Shown: one piece after another, positions 17,384 to 26,949 of the stretch | How the letters are laid out: every line of letters begins with the position of its first letter | Position numbering within the stretch: the first letter of the stretch is position 1 | Assembly: GCA_016788785.1 (NCBI GenBank) | Contig: JAEUSM010000018.1 | Span: 43,826-107,825, forward strand | Reading direction: 5' to 3' | DNA: 64,000 bases | Source: Candidatus Kapaibacterium sp. | Lineage (GTDB): Bacteria > Bacteroidota > Ignavibacteria > Kapaibacteriales > JAEUSM01 | Translations under genes and position numbers: made by a program | Notes under the pieces: model-generated | The model's database searches: none | What the model saw: only the letters and a program-made list of their open reading frames with translations | What the model was told of the DNA's origin: nothing

Positions 17384-18292
17384 CTACATATCTATAGAAC
17401 TATATCCGAAGGAGTTTAAGGCACCTTTGTTGTCTCGCCAATCTCCGCGAACTTTCACGAAGAGTTCTAAATAGATTTTTTGTTCCAAGTGTTCTTCGAT
17501 GAGTGTTCTGGCTTTTTCTCCGAGGTATTTGATTTTGGCACCTTTGGCACCGATGATGATTGCTTTTTGGGAATCGCGTTCAACGATGAGTTCGGCGTGA
17601 ATGTGCCATTTGCCATTTTCACGTTCAGTAAATTCGACAATTTGTACTTCTGTTGAGTAGGGGATTTCTTCTTTGTACTGATGGAATACCACTTCGCGAA
17701 TAATTTCTGATACGAAAAACCGTTGTGGTTGGGTGGAAAGAACGTCAATGTCGTAATGAAATTCTTCTTCTGGAAGTGATGCCATAATCATCGGCAGTAT
17801 TTCATTTGTAAACATACCCTTCAATGCGGAAATTGCTCGGTAGTCTTTGAAAAAACCTTCGTCAAGCACCTTTTGGATCGTTGGCAATACCACAGCTTTG
17901 TTGAAAAGAGTATCCATTTTGTTGATAAGCAAATACGACGGTTTTCCAGCATCACGACAATACTGTTCCAAAAAAGGGATTTGCTCAGTTGCAAATGTAC
18001 GTTGGTCGGATGCATCAACAAGTGCCAATATCACATCAGCATCATCTAATGATTGCTCCACAATTTCCATCATCGAGCGGTGGAGTTCGTATTTGGGTTT
18101 GACGATACCGGGAGTATCTAAAAACACCACTTGGGTATCCCCTTCAGTCACAATTCCCAGAACACGTTTGCGAGTGGTCTGAGGTTTGGGTGATATTATA
18201 GAGAGTTTTGCCCCCAACAGTGAATTCATCAGCGTTGATTTTCCGGCGTTTGGTTTTCCGATTATGGTTACATATCCAAATTTAGTTGACAT
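17384..18292 (-). CDS. era: GTPase Era
   Basis: The 302-residue protein has the Era order: G1 GKPNAGKST at 12-20, the QTTR switch region, G3 DTPG at 59-62, G4 NKMD near 125, G5 SALKG, then a KH RNA-binding domain (about 205-300) with IIGAKGAKIKYLG. Era binds the 3' end of 16S rRNA and helps 30S assembly. The length is typical. It is divergent from a lipoprotein gene, and its 3' end abuts the repeat array. Confidence 0.97.
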   Translation of the reverse strand: MSTKFGYVTIIGKPNAGKSTLMNSLLGAKLSIISPKPQTTRKRVLGIVTEGDTQVVFLDTPGIVKPKYELHRSMMEIVEQSLDDADVILALVDASDQRTFATEQIPFLEQYCRDAGKPSYLLINKMDTLFNKAVVLPTIQKVLDEGFFKDYRAISALKGMFTNEILPMIMASLPEEEFHYDIDVLSTQPQRFFVSEIIREVVFHQYKEEIPYSTEVQIVEFTERENGKWHIHAELIVERDSQKAIIIGAKGAKIKYLGEKARTLIEEHLEQKIYLELFVKVRGDWRDNKGALNSFGYSSIDM

Positions 18293-18347
18293 TTATTTTG
18301 ATTTTCTGTATATTTGGTTTTTAATTTCAAAAACATCAAATATGATT

Positions 18348-18908
18348 ATGAAAAAGTTTCTTGTTGCAAGCTTACTTGCGGTCTGTGTATTGGTTCTATC
18401 TTCTTGCTTGGGAGTAGAAACGAAAGAATATGAATATACATTTAAAACAGAAAAATCTGGTACAGGTGTGATTACCTTTACAAACATAATGTCAAAAAAA
18501 GACAATGACAAAGATGTATCTATGCGAGATTTTGCAGAGGTCATTACCGACTATTATGAAGGTGACAGACTTGAGCGAGATATGCCGGGAATTCGCAACG
18601 TCAAAAAAGAACTTTTTGAAAAAGAGGGTCAATTGTGTGGAAAAATCACTTTCGAATTTGATTCTTTGGAGTCTATAAAGGTTTTCAGCTACGATAAAAA
18701 TTCTCCCTATATGATTAACATTTCGCGATTCAATTCTGAGGAATTTGTATCTTCTAATGGTACTTACGGTGGAGCAGATATGCCAATTTGCTTTGTTGAA
18801 AAATCAAAAAAGAAAATTTATTTGAAAACTTCAATGACGAAACCTGATGAATCTACAATTGGTTTAGTTGAAGATTATAGAATGTGGAAGAAGCGAAATA
18901 CCAAATAA
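18348..18908 (+). CDS. Lipoprotein, function unknown
   Basis: Starting at 18348 (MKKFLVASLLAV; 18342 also possible) the protein has 186 residues with a lipobox LSSC, the cysteine near residue 20. The remainder is a soluble domain rich in beta strands and charged residues (EYEYTFKTEKSGTGVITFTN). I do not recognise a family. It is the only gene between era and the terminator before mnmA. A much longer frame reading back over the era start was rejected because the signal peptide fixes the start. Confidence 0.8.
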   Translation: MKKFLVASLLAVCVLVLSSCLGVETKEYEYTFKTEKSGTGVITFTNIMSKKDNDKDVSMRDFAEVITDYYEGDRLERDMPGIRNVKKELFEKEGQLCGKITFEFDSLESIKVFSYDKNSPYMINISRFNSEEFVSSNGTYGGADMPICFVEKSKKKIYLKTSMTKPDESTIGLVEDYRMWKKRNTK

Positions 18909-18929
18909 ATTTGGGTTTTGAACGATAAT

Positions 18930-18967
18930 AAGCCATATTTCAGCATCTGAAATGTGGCTTTTTTTTT
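18930..18967 (+). terminator. Rho-independent terminator after the lipoprotein gene
   Basis: A 14-bp stem (AAGCCATATTTCAG with its near-complement, one G-T pair) around a CATC loop is followed by a run of nine T. It lies 22 bases after the stop and 11 bases before mnmA. Confidence 0.92.
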
Positions 18968-18977
18968 GAGTTAAGAA

Positions 18978-20093
18978 ATGAAATTAGATAAAAATAGAGT
19001 AGTTATCGGAATGTCTGGGGGAGTCGATTCTTCCGTTGCAGCAGCGTTGTTAGTGGAACAAGGCTACGATGTCATCGGCATTACTATCAAAACATATAAA
19101 TATGAAGACGTTGGTGGAAACGTTGGTAATGATTCTTCCTGTTGTTCTTTAGACGGTATCAATGACGCACGAAGAATCTGTATGGATTTGGGAATACCAC
19201 ACTACGTTGTAGATTTCACCGAAACATTCAAAAAACAAATCATCGATTATTTTGTTGACGATTACATTGCAGGTCGCACTCCAAACCCATGTGTGAAATG
19301 CAATAGACATATCAAATGGGAAGAAATGCTAAAAAAAGCTGATTCTTTGGGGGCTTATTGGATTGCAACAGGGCATTATGCAAAAATTCATTTCAATGAA
19401 TCAAACCAACGATATATTCTCTCACGTGGAAATGATGTGAACAAAGACCAATCGTATGCATTATGGGGTCTTACGCAACGTTCACTTTCGAGAACATTAT
19501 TTCCACTGGCTGAAAAAACAAAACCCGAATCACGAGCAGATGGTGAACGATTGAATTTGGGCATTGAAAAAAAAGGTGAATCCTATGAAATTTGTTTCAT
19601 TCCTGATAATGATTATAAACGCTTTTTGAAAGATATGAAGCCCGAATTGGAGCATAATGTTGCTGATGGAGAAATACTCTTAGATGGCAAAAAAATTGGC
19701 ACACATTCTGGCTATCCATTTTATACCATTGGACAACGCAAGGGATTGGGAATTGCTCATCCAGAACCATTGTATGTTTTGGAAGTATTGGAAGAAACGA
19801 ATACAGTTGTAGTTGGAACTGAAGATAAATTGTATCACAATGCACTTATTGCAGATTCGGTAAGTTTGATAGCATATTCTGAAGAAGATTTTACTGATAA
19901 ACGACTCTTTACCGTCAAAATTCGCTATAAAGACAAAGGAGATTTGGGGACTTGTTTTCTTAATGAAGATGGCAATTTGGAAATTCATTTTGATCAACCT
20001 CGATCTGCCATTACACCCGGTCAGTCAGTTGTTTTGTATGATGGCGATATTGTTGTAGGTGGTGGAATTATAAAAACTTGGTTTGATGTCTAA
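18978..20093 (+). CDS. mnmA: tRNA-specific 2-thiouridylase MnmA
   Basis: The 371-residue enzyme activates and thiolates uridine 34 of Lys, Glu and Gln tRNAs. The PP-loop SGGVDSS is at 13-19, catalytic Cys108 lies in PNPCVKCNRHIKW, and the second catalytic Cys206 in YEICFIPD. Further MnmA features are ATGHYAKI, KDQSYALWGL and the C-terminal barrel (IGQRKGLGI, RYKDKG). A CVKC and an SCCSLDG cluster give more cysteines than the E. coli enzyme. It is preceded by a terminator, so it has its own short promoter region. Confidence 0.97.
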   Translation: MKLDKNRVVIGMSGGVDSSVAAALLVEQGYDVIGITIKTYKYEDVGGNVGNDSSCCSLDGINDARRICMDLGIPHYVVDFTETFKKQIIDYFVDDYIAGRTPNPCVKCNRHIKWEEMLKKADSLGAYWIATGHYAKIHFNESNQRYILSRGNDVNKDQSYALWGLTQRSLSRTLFPLAEKTKPESRADGERLNLGIEKKGESYEICFIPDNDYKRFLKDMKPELEHNVADGEILLDGKKIGTHSGYPFYTIGQRKGLGIAHPEPLYVLEVLEETNTVVVGTEDKLYHNALIADSVSLIAYSEEDFTDKRLFTVKIRYKDKGDLGTCFLNEDGNLEIHFDQPRSAITPGQSVVLYDGDIVVGGGIIKTWFDV

Positions 20094-20158
20094 ACATTTG
20101 TTCACTTAAATTCTCATAAAATTAGGTTTTTTCCAAAAAAATAGCAATAAAAGAACAA

Positions 20159-20174
20159 AAACAAACGTTTGTTT
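20159..20174. promoter_or_regulatory. Palindrome AAACAAACGTTTGTTT upstream of the BNR protein
   Basis: A perfect 16-bp palindrome with central CG lies 41-56 bases before the start of the gene at 20215. Its 12-bp core ACAAACGTTTGT recurs in a second palindrome at 30081-30096. This central-CG form is like LacI-family operators, but no regulator is identified. Confidence 0.45.
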
Positions 20175-20214
20175 GTTACATAAAAAAAGTACTTTTTGAC
20201 TATTTTTCATTGCT

Positions 20215-23200
20215 ATGACAAAATTTTTCTTATTACTAATTGTTGGTATAGTTGGATACTCACAGCTATGTTCACAAGCATTTATACCGTCAATCTATCA
20301 GATTGAATCAGACAACTATTATTCCATAGTCAAGGAATTTGACGCTTTTTGGAAAGACAAAACACCCGGAAGAGGTGAAGGATATAAACCATTCAAACGA
20401 TGGGAACATTTTTGGGGTCCAAGAGTATATCCAACAGGAATTTTCCCCGCACCAGATGTGCTGTACAAAGAACAACAGCTCTATAATTCACTATACAAAG
20501 GTAGAGAAGATAGACTAAGTCCTCAATGGCAGGAAATAGGTCCAAAAGTAATACCAACCAATAAACTTAGTTATAATAGCTCGGGAGTTGGAAGACTAAA
20601 CTGTATGGAAACAGACCCAACAAATAAAGATATCTTATGGGTTGGTTCTGCTGCAGGAGGATTGTGGCGTTCTACAGATGCTGGAAAAAATTGGACGACT
20701 AATACGGATTTACTTCCAACCTTAGGAATCACAGACATAGCTATCAATCCTACAAACCCTAACATTATGTACATTGCAACTGGTGATGGGTTTGGCGGAC
20801 ATACTAATTCATTAGGAGTAATGAAATCGACAGATAGGGGTTTAACTTGGAATACAACTGGACTTACTGCTCCAGTTGAAAGAGGCTTACGAATTAACAG
20901 TTTACTTATCGATCCTACTAATCCGAATGTATTAATAGCTGCTTCCTCTGATGGAGCCTACAGAACAGAAAACGGTGGAACAGATTGGTTTTTAACGAAA
21001 ACTGGCTGGTTTATGGATGCCGAATTTAAGCCCGGAAATCCAAATATTGTCTATTTAGGTGAATATTCATGGCAAGGTAGGGCGGGAATTCAGGTAAGTA
21101 ATGACAATGGTAGAACATTCACAAAAATAACTACCGGTTTACCTTCATCAAATTCATTAAGAGTGGAATTAGCTGTTTCTAAAGCAGAGCCTGATATAGT
21201 TGTTGCTTTGTTTGGAAGATCGAATGATAGATCATTTTTAGGATTTTATATTTCCTACGATTCTGGACAATCGTGGGAACTTCAATCAACTACCCCAAAT
21301 ATTTTAGCGTATTCTCCTACTGGTGAAAATGGTCGTGGTCAATCTGAATACAATTTATCATTAGCCATGTCAGATGAATATCCTATAAACATATTTGCCG
21401 GTGGAATAAATATCTGGAAATCAGTCGATTTCGGAGCAACATGGGAAATATCTGCTCATTGGACAGGTGCTGGGGGTGCAAGATTTGTTCATGCAGATCA
21501 ACATAACTTCGAGTTTATTCCAAATACTAATACACTTGTTGCAAATAATGATGGTGGTATCTACTTTACTACCAATATGGGAGCAACATGGACTGACGTT
21601 AGTTCAGGGTTGGGAATAGCTCAATTTTACAAAATTGGTGTAACTGAACAAAATCCAAATCAAATCATTGGTGGTACTCAAGACAATGGAACCCATTTAT
21701 ATCGAAATGGGGAATGGTCTCATATCTTGGGTGGTGATGGAATGGATTGTGCTATTGACCCAACAAACCCTAATGTTCTGTATGCTTCTCTATACTATGC
21801 TGATTTTAGACGTTCAGATAACATGGGTAATACGTTTATCGAGCTAACTGGCGGACTTCCTCAAGGTGCTTGGGTTTCTCCTATAGTTCTTGACCCGAAT
21901 AACTCTAACACTGTCTATATTGGAAATAGACAAGTATACAAATCTACAAATAGAGGTAATGATTGGACTGTACTTTCACCTAACGTCTTTACAAATCAAA
22001 ATGTTCTTCACATTGCTATTCCGAAAGTGAATAGTGCTCGAATTTACGCTGCTTCAAATTCAAATTTATTTGTTACATCCAATGGTGGTACAACTTGGGT
22101 AAATAGAACTACTGGTTTACCCAATCAATCCATTACTTCAGTAACTGTTGACCAAAGAAATGAAAATGTGGTGTATGCTACTTTTTCTGGTTATTCCAGT
22201 AGTAACAAGGTGTACAAATCTGAGAATGGTGGACAAAATTGGGTAAACATCTCCAATGGTTTGCCTAATGTACCATGTAATACTTTTTCTATTGACGATG
22301 GTTCTGTCTATGGAACTCTTTTTGCTGGTACTGATTTGGGAGTATACTTCCGAACAAATTCTTCCAATGCATGGTTACCGTACAACAACGGATTGCCAAA
22401 TACTATTATCAACGATCTAAAAATTGTAAATTCTTCGAATCCGAAATATCTTGTAGCAGGAACATTTGGTAGAGGTATATGGAGAGCGCCATTAGAGGTT
22501 TCATCATTGCCGGTTTCCCAATTTGGTTCTGATTATACAACTGTTTGTGTTGGTAGAACTATTACATTAACAGAATCTTCTGGTAATGCACCAACGGAAT
22601 TTATTTGGTTACTTCCAGGTTCTACAACTCCTTCAGCTAATGGAAAATCCGTTACAGTAGAATATGCAAATCCAGGAAAATATTCCATAACTCTGATTAC
22701 TAAAAATCAATTCGGCTCAGATACTCTCACTAAATCTGATTTTATTACCGTAGTTGCAAATCCAACTCCAACTATAGCAACATTTGATACTACAGTATGC
22801 CAGTACTCAATACAAACCTATAAAACGACAAGGGTTCCCGGACGCTCTTACAAATGGGAAGCCGAAGGTGGAAAGATTCTCCGTGTGAACTCTGACTCTG
22901 TCGTTGTTTATTGGACTAATGCAGGTGCCAATACTATTAAACTAACTGAAACAGTTTTTTCATCAGGTTGTACAGATTCGAAAGAAGAAACTGTTAATTT
23001 AACGCCAGTTACTACGCAACCTATCATTACCAAGCAAGGGAATACATTAACAGCTTCAACTTCTGCAAACTATCAGTGGTATTTTAATGGTGTAGCTATA
23101 GATGGTGCTACAAATCAATCGTATGAATATACTACTGATGGAACGTATACAGTACGTATTAGTGATGAAGACACTAAATGTTTCATTTTCTCAGATGGCT

Positions 23201-23487
23201 TTTCTACCATTACGTCCATTAGTGAAACTGAATCGTTAGGTTTTTCTATCACTCCTAACCCAACAACAGGATTAGTCACTTTAGCTTTAGACAAAAACCT
23301 AACAGGATCAGCACAAATCACAGTAATTGACATCAAATCTCGAATAATTAAAGACTTAGGTAATTTCGAAATTAATGGAGTCTTTCAACATCAATTAGAT
23401 TGCTCATACTTTGCTAATGGAATGTATTTCTTTAGGATTCAAACGAAAAACGGTCAAACAATCAACCTACCATTTGTCAAACAGTAG
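20215..23487 (+). CDS. Secreted BNR/sortilin-like beta-propeller protein with PKD domain and type IX sorting tail
   Basis: The 1090-residue protein has a signal peptide (1-20), a long region of BNR/VPS10-type repeats (about 110-760) shown by recurrent S-x-D-x-G-x-x-W motifs (STDAGKNWTT, STDRGLTWNT, SYDSGQSWEL, STNRGNDWTV, SENGGQNWVN), a PKD-like domain (about 775-850), Ig-like modules, and a type A type IX secretion tail (about 1005-1090, SITPNPTTG ... GMYFFRIQTKNG). It should be exported by the type IX system and attached to or released from the surface. Propellers of this kind bind or cleave glycans or proteins; the activity is unknown. A terminator follows. Confidence 0.93.
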   Translation: MTKFFLLLIVGIVGYSQLCSQAFIPSIYQIESDNYYSIVKEFDAFWKDKTPGRGEGYKPFKRWEHFWGPRVYPTGIFPAPDVLYKEQQLYNSLYKGREDRLSPQWQEIGPKVIPTNKLSYNSSGVGRLNCMETDPTNKDILWVGSAAGGLWRSTDAGKNWTTNTDLLPTLGITDIAINPTNPNIMYIATGDGFGGHTNSLGVMKSTDRGLTWNTTGLTAPVERGLRINSLLIDPTNPNVLIAASSDGAYRTENGGTDWFLTKTGWFMDAEFKPGNPNIVYLGEYSWQGRAGIQVSNDNGRTFTKITTGLPSSNSLRVELAVSKAEPDIVVALFGRSNDRSFLGFYISYDSGQSWELQSTTPNILAYSPTGENGRGQSEYNLSLAMSDEYPINIFAGGINIWKSVDFGATWEISAHWTGAGGARFVHADQHNFEFIPNTNTLVANNDGGIYFTTNMGATWTDVSSGLGIAQFYKIGVTEQNPNQIIGGTQDNGTHLYRNGEWSHILGGDGMDCAIDPTNPNVLYASLYYADFRRSDNMGNTFIELTGGLPQGAWVSPIVLDPNNSNTVYIGNRQVYKSTNRGNDWTVLSPNVFTNQNVLHIAIPKVNSARIYAASNSNLFVTSNGGTTWVNRTTGLPNQSITSVTVDQRNENVVYATFSGYSSSNKVYKSENGGQNWVNISNGLPNVPCNTFSIDDGSVYGTLFAGTDLGVYFRTNSSNAWLPYNNGLPNTIINDLKIVNSSNPKYLVAGTFGRGIWRAPLEVSSLPVSQFGSDYTTVCVGRTITLTESSGNAPTEFIWLLPGSTTPSANGKSVTVEYANPGKYSITLITKNQFGSDTLTKSDFITVVANPTPTIATFDTTVCQYSIQTYKTTRVPGRSYKWEAEGGKILRVNSDSVVVYWTNAGANTIKLTETVFSSGCTDSKEETVNLTPVTTQPIITKQGNTLTASTSANYQWYFNGVAIDGATNQSYEYTTDGTYTVRISDEDTKCFIFSDGFSTITSISETESLGFSITPNPTTGLVTLALDKNLTGSAQITVIDIKSRIIKDLGNFEINGVFQHQLDCSYFANGMYFFRIQTKNGQTINLPFVKQ

Positions 23488-23508
23488 ATCAATTTTGTTT
23501 TTATATAC

Positions 23509-23537
23509 TAAGCCCATCATTGATGGGCTTTTTTTAT
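23509..23537 (+). terminator. Rho-independent terminator
   Basis: AAGCCCATCA-TT-GATGGGCTT forms a stem of about 9-10 bp followed by a T-run, 22 bases after the stop of the BNR protein. Confidence 0.92.
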
Positions 23538-23843
23538 TTGTAAATCTTCCCCTCCTAAATTAGGAGGCGTACCACGAAGTGGCGGGGTGGTATCTTCCGT
23601 AAAACGTAGAGACGCAAAATTTTGCGTCTCTAAAAAAACAATATCAAATTCCCCTCCTATGGAGGGATGCCAAGAAATTGCGGGGTGGTATCATCTATCA
23701 TAACCCCTCAGTCCTTCAGACAGATCCCTTTGTAGGTGAACAGTTTAATTTGTGATGTACCGTTTTACAAATGAAACTCTTTTCAAACAAATTTGATATT
23801 TGTTCGACATTATGTTTTTATAATTTTTATTACAGCTTGAAAT
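23538..23843. repeat. Mosaic repeat region before alkC
   Basis: No gene is visible. The first 200 bases carry family A twice (23547-23595 and 23647-23692), a 26-bp perfect palindrome at 23607-23632 (arms TAGAGACGCAAAA), and family E at 23701-23731 (inverted relative to 2626-2665). The last 100 bases are AT-rich and should hold the alkC promoter. Confidence 0.85.
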
Positions 23844-24935
23844 ATGTTGTTAAAGGATTTGTATTCTCGAGAATTTTATGGCGAATTTACTTCCATTGCA
23901 AAAGTTTGTGTACCTTATTTTGTTGAAAAAGATTTTTTCAAACTCATTTTCACGAAAGAATTTGACAACATGGAATTGAAACAACGTATTCGACATTCGG
24001 CAAAAGTATTTGCTCATTTTTTGCCTACAGATTTTCGAGATGCAGTTCCACTACTGACTAATCTGTCAAGTACTATAAAAAAGGTTATTGGTAAAAATCA
24101 ATCATTCGAATATCTGTTCTTAGCAGATTATATTGAGGAATTTGGTACAAATCATTTTGATGAGTCAATGCATGCAATTGAAATTGTTACTCAATGCACA
24201 TCCTGTGAATTTGCAATTAGACCATTTTTACTACGGTATTTTGACGAGACAATGAAGATAATGGAATTGTTTGCACTTCATTCTGATGTCAATGTGCGTC
24301 GTTTTAGTTCGGAAGGTTCACGTCCAAGACTCCCGTGGGGTATGGGAGTTCCTATGTTGAAACAACAGCCTCAAACTATTTTACCGATTTTGGAAACCCT
24401 ACGATTTGATTCTTCCGACTATGTTCGACGAAGTGTGGCAAATAATCTGAATGATATTTCTAAGGATCATCAATCACTATTTATTTCTACAGTAGAGAAA
24501 TGGCACAAAATAGAGGATACTCATGATATTCTTCGACATGCCTCAAGAACGTTATTAAAACAAGGAAATAAGGAAATTGGAACCTTATTTGGGTTACGAG
24601 ATGATGTTTTGAGCATCAAAGATTGGAAGGTTTTGACACAAACAATTTCAATTGGTACATCGTTAGAATTTGACGTAACTATTTCTAATCAATCTGATGA
24701 AACAGTTAATGCTCGAATAGAATATGTACTGTACTTTTTAATGAAAAACGGTGAATATAGCAAAAAGGTGTTTATGATTTCAAAACAACCATTTGATGGG
24801 AATAGTACGAAAACATTCGTAAAAAGGCATAGTTTTAAGCCAATTACCACCAGAACATATTACAAAGGTGAACACAAAATCAGCATACAAGTCAATGGAG
24901 TAGAATCAGATCAACAATCGTTTAGCTTACATTAG
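23844..24935 (+). CDS. AlkC-type DNA alkylation repair glycosylase
   Basis: The 363-residue protein has HEAT-like helical repeats (about 1-250) with the AlkC hallmarks CEFAIRPFL, VRRFSSEGSRPRLPWG and YVRRSVANNLNDISKDH. The last 95 residues form an Ig-like beta domain (SLEFDVTISNQSDETVNARIEY ... TYYKGEHKISI split here), which in characterised AlkC proteins wraps DNA. AlkC removes cationic methylated bases such as 3-methyladenine and 3-methylcytosine. The gene stands alone after a repeat region and overlaps the convergent gene by 4 bases. Confidence 0.92.
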   Translation: MLLKDLYSREFYGEFTSIAKVCVPYFVEKDFFKLIFTKEFDNMELKQRIRHSAKVFAHFLPTDFRDAVPLLTNLSSTIKKVIGKNQSFEYLFLADYIEEFGTNHFDESMHAIEIVTQCTSCEFAIRPFLLRYFDETMKIMELFALHSDVNVRRFSSEGSRPRLPWGMGVPMLKQQPQTILPILETLRFDSSDYVRRSVANNLNDISKDHQSLFISTVEKWHKIEDTHDILRHASRTLLKQGNKEIGTLFGLRDDVLSIKDWKVLTQTISIGTSLEFDVTISNQSDETVNARIEYVLYFLMKNGEYSKKVFMISKQPFDGNSTKTFVKRHSFKPITTRTYYKGEHKISIQVNGVESDQQSFSLH

Positions 24936-26941
24936 AGCAGTTTGAGTACCCAACGAAATTGACGCTTTTTTGCATCTGAGGATATTTCCAACTCACTTGG
25001 TACTACATCACAAGTAGGCTTAACCAAGGTCAGTTCAGAGTTTGTTGAGACAATATCCTTTACGGAAAAATTATCCTTTAGTTGCTGATTTATAGACGAT
25101 GTGTATTTATCAAAATCCTCTTTATTGATGAAATTTGCTCGAATTTCAAATTGAACAACTTTTGCATTGGAAAAACTAACTATCAATTGTTCGTTAGATG
25201 TATTGCCATAATAAAATGGTATAGTTTTGACACCTTTTGTATCTGAAAATTCTCCCGTCACTGGAGCTTTTGTGAAACCATAATAGAGAATCGCATTTTC
25301 AACTTCAGTTATTGTAGCATTTTTGTTTATATCAAAAGGAATTGTACATGCAGATGGTAATTCACAAAAATATCTTGTTGCATAGAGCAATCGTTGATAA
25401 TCTGCTAATTCTTGCTGTTGAATTTCTGGAGAAATTGATTTCATTTCTTGAACAATAGTACTGTCATTTTTCTTGTAAAGCGTATAAATAAATGAACGAG
25501 TAGCACATTGTTGTTTAAAAATATATCTTGCATTGTCAGTAGTTTCAATCTGTTTGTATTTACCTTTTGCATCATCAACTAAAATTTTGAACAACATTTG
25601 AGCATTTGCTTTTGTATCAAAACGGCGTTCCTTTTGCCAACGGTAAAAGTCATTTCCACGAATTGCAATGGTATAATTAACCATCGTATTGTCTTCGAAG
25701 GTATAACGAAATGTAGAAACTGATTTTCGAGAAGCAATTGGTAATTGGATTCTGTATCCATTTTCCAATAACCATGTTTGAACCTTTATACTATCAGAAC
25801 CCCATAAAAGTCCTTGATGTGGAGAGGAACATGGTTGATAGGATTGTTCTTTTTCTATATCAATAATTCGTTGTTTCATTTGTGGGAAAGCCGCTATATC
25901 GGAAGTTCCCATTTGCTCTAAGGTAATGTAAATTGAAGTCGAATCAATTGGCGAAAGACCAATTGTCACTGCTGAAAACACATTGTTCATTGGAAAGCAT
26001 TGATTTACAAACATTGCTCGTAATTCGTTGTTTGTATATTCCAACACTGACCAACCATTGGTTTCCAATTGAGAAAATAGTTTTGTAAAAGCTTTTTTTG
26101 ATTGGTTGATATCGTCATATTCGATTGATTTTGTAATGCTTCTAAGACTCAATTCTTGAAAATTGAAGGTATATTGCACTTCTTGTTTGTCTTCAACGGT
26201 ACTGGAAATGATGTTTCCGTAACCAACTAAAGGACCTGAACCTTTGAAAATGGTATCAACGGAAAGTTTGTTTGTTTTTAATAGTACTTCTAATTCATTA
26301 AACGTAATATTCCAACGTAATTTGTTGGGAAGTGAACATGGAGAAATTTGAGAAGTTTCAATGAGATATTTAGAAACTTTTGGGGCAATAGAAGTTTCTT
26401 GTTGTTTTTCAACAATAGGTGTAGCCTTGGATTGAACCCAAGATAATTGCCATGTTGCTACATATTGTTTTGGTGTATTTTTTTTGGAAGATTTTACTTC
26501 GGAAACTTTCAATTCAATAGTGATTTTTTTTGTTCCGATGGTTTTAGTAAATTCTTGTTGAGACCGTTCCAAATTTGCAACTGTTGTAGACCAACCACTA
26601 TCTTCCAACATATCTTTGATAGTTTCAAAAAATTGCTCACCATTACTTTGACGGAATTTTACTTCTCTTGAGATAGAAGAAATTGTAGTTCCATTGAGCG
26701 TAAAGACCATAGAACTCGATGTAGCTTTGTCTGTGAAACTATAGGTTTTAATAGAATTTTTTGTAATTGAATCAACAGTACATTGAGAACATGTCGTTTT
26801 GATAAAGTTCAAAAATGTGGTTGGTGAATCTAATAGAGAATCCAACTGCTTCAATTGAAGCACTTCATCCAAACTTGCAGTCGAATAAACTGAAATGGTA
26901 GAAAAAACCACAATAATTGCTACTAATACACTTCGAACCAT
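24932..26941 (-). CDS. Secreted protein with four related domains, function unknown
   Basis: The 669-residue protein has a signal peptide (about 1-21) and no family I recognise. By eye it contains four copies of a 120-150-residue unit: helix, hairpin with a Y-x-F strand, a strand with I-x-x-I, a helix (e.g. QSKKAFTKLFSQLETNGW, TKANAQMLFKILVDDAKG), and strands ending in a short acidic or aromatic segment. Units begin near residues 25, 200, 375 and 525; three start with a conserved cysteine (SPCSLP, QPCSSP, SACTIP). It lies 8 bases after the small barrel gene at 26950 and may share an operon with it. Confidence 0.75.
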   Translation of the reverse strand: MVRSVLVAIIVVFSTISVYSTASLDEVLQLKQLDSLLDSPTTFLNFIKTTCSQCTVDSITKNSIKTYSFTDKATSSSMVFTLNGTTISSISREVKFRQSNGEQFFETIKDMLEDSGWSTTVANLERSQQEFTKTIGTKKITIELKVSEVKSSKKNTPKQYVATWQLSWVQSKATPIVEKQQETSIAPKVSKYLIETSQISPCSLPNKLRWNITFNELEVLLKTNKLSVDTIFKGSGPLVGYGNIISSTVEDKQEVQYTFNFQELSLRSITKSIEYDDINQSKKAFTKLFSQLETNGWSVLEYTNNELRAMFVNQCFPMNNVFSAVTIGLSPIDSTSIYITLEQMGTSDIAAFPQMKQRIIDIEKEQSYQPCSSPHQGLLWGSDSIKVQTWLLENGYRIQLPIASRKSVSTFRYTFEDNTMVNYTIAIRGNDFYRWQKERRFDTKANAQMLFKILVDDAKGKYKQIETTDNARYIFKQQCATRSFIYTLYKKNDSTIVQEMKSISPEIQQQELADYQRLLYATRYFCELPSACTIPFDINKNATITEVENAILYYGFTKAPVTGEFSDTKGVKTIPFYYGNTSNEQLIVSFSNAKVVQFEIRANFINKEDFDKYTSSINQQLKDNFSVKDIVSTNSELTLVKPTCDVVPSELEISSDAKKRQFRWVLKLL

Positions 26942-26949
26942 ATTCTTTA

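Noticed and set aside
18186..18347. N-terminal extension of the lipoprotein at 18348
   Set aside because: It would read through the start of era on the other strand and bury the signal peptide and lipobox.
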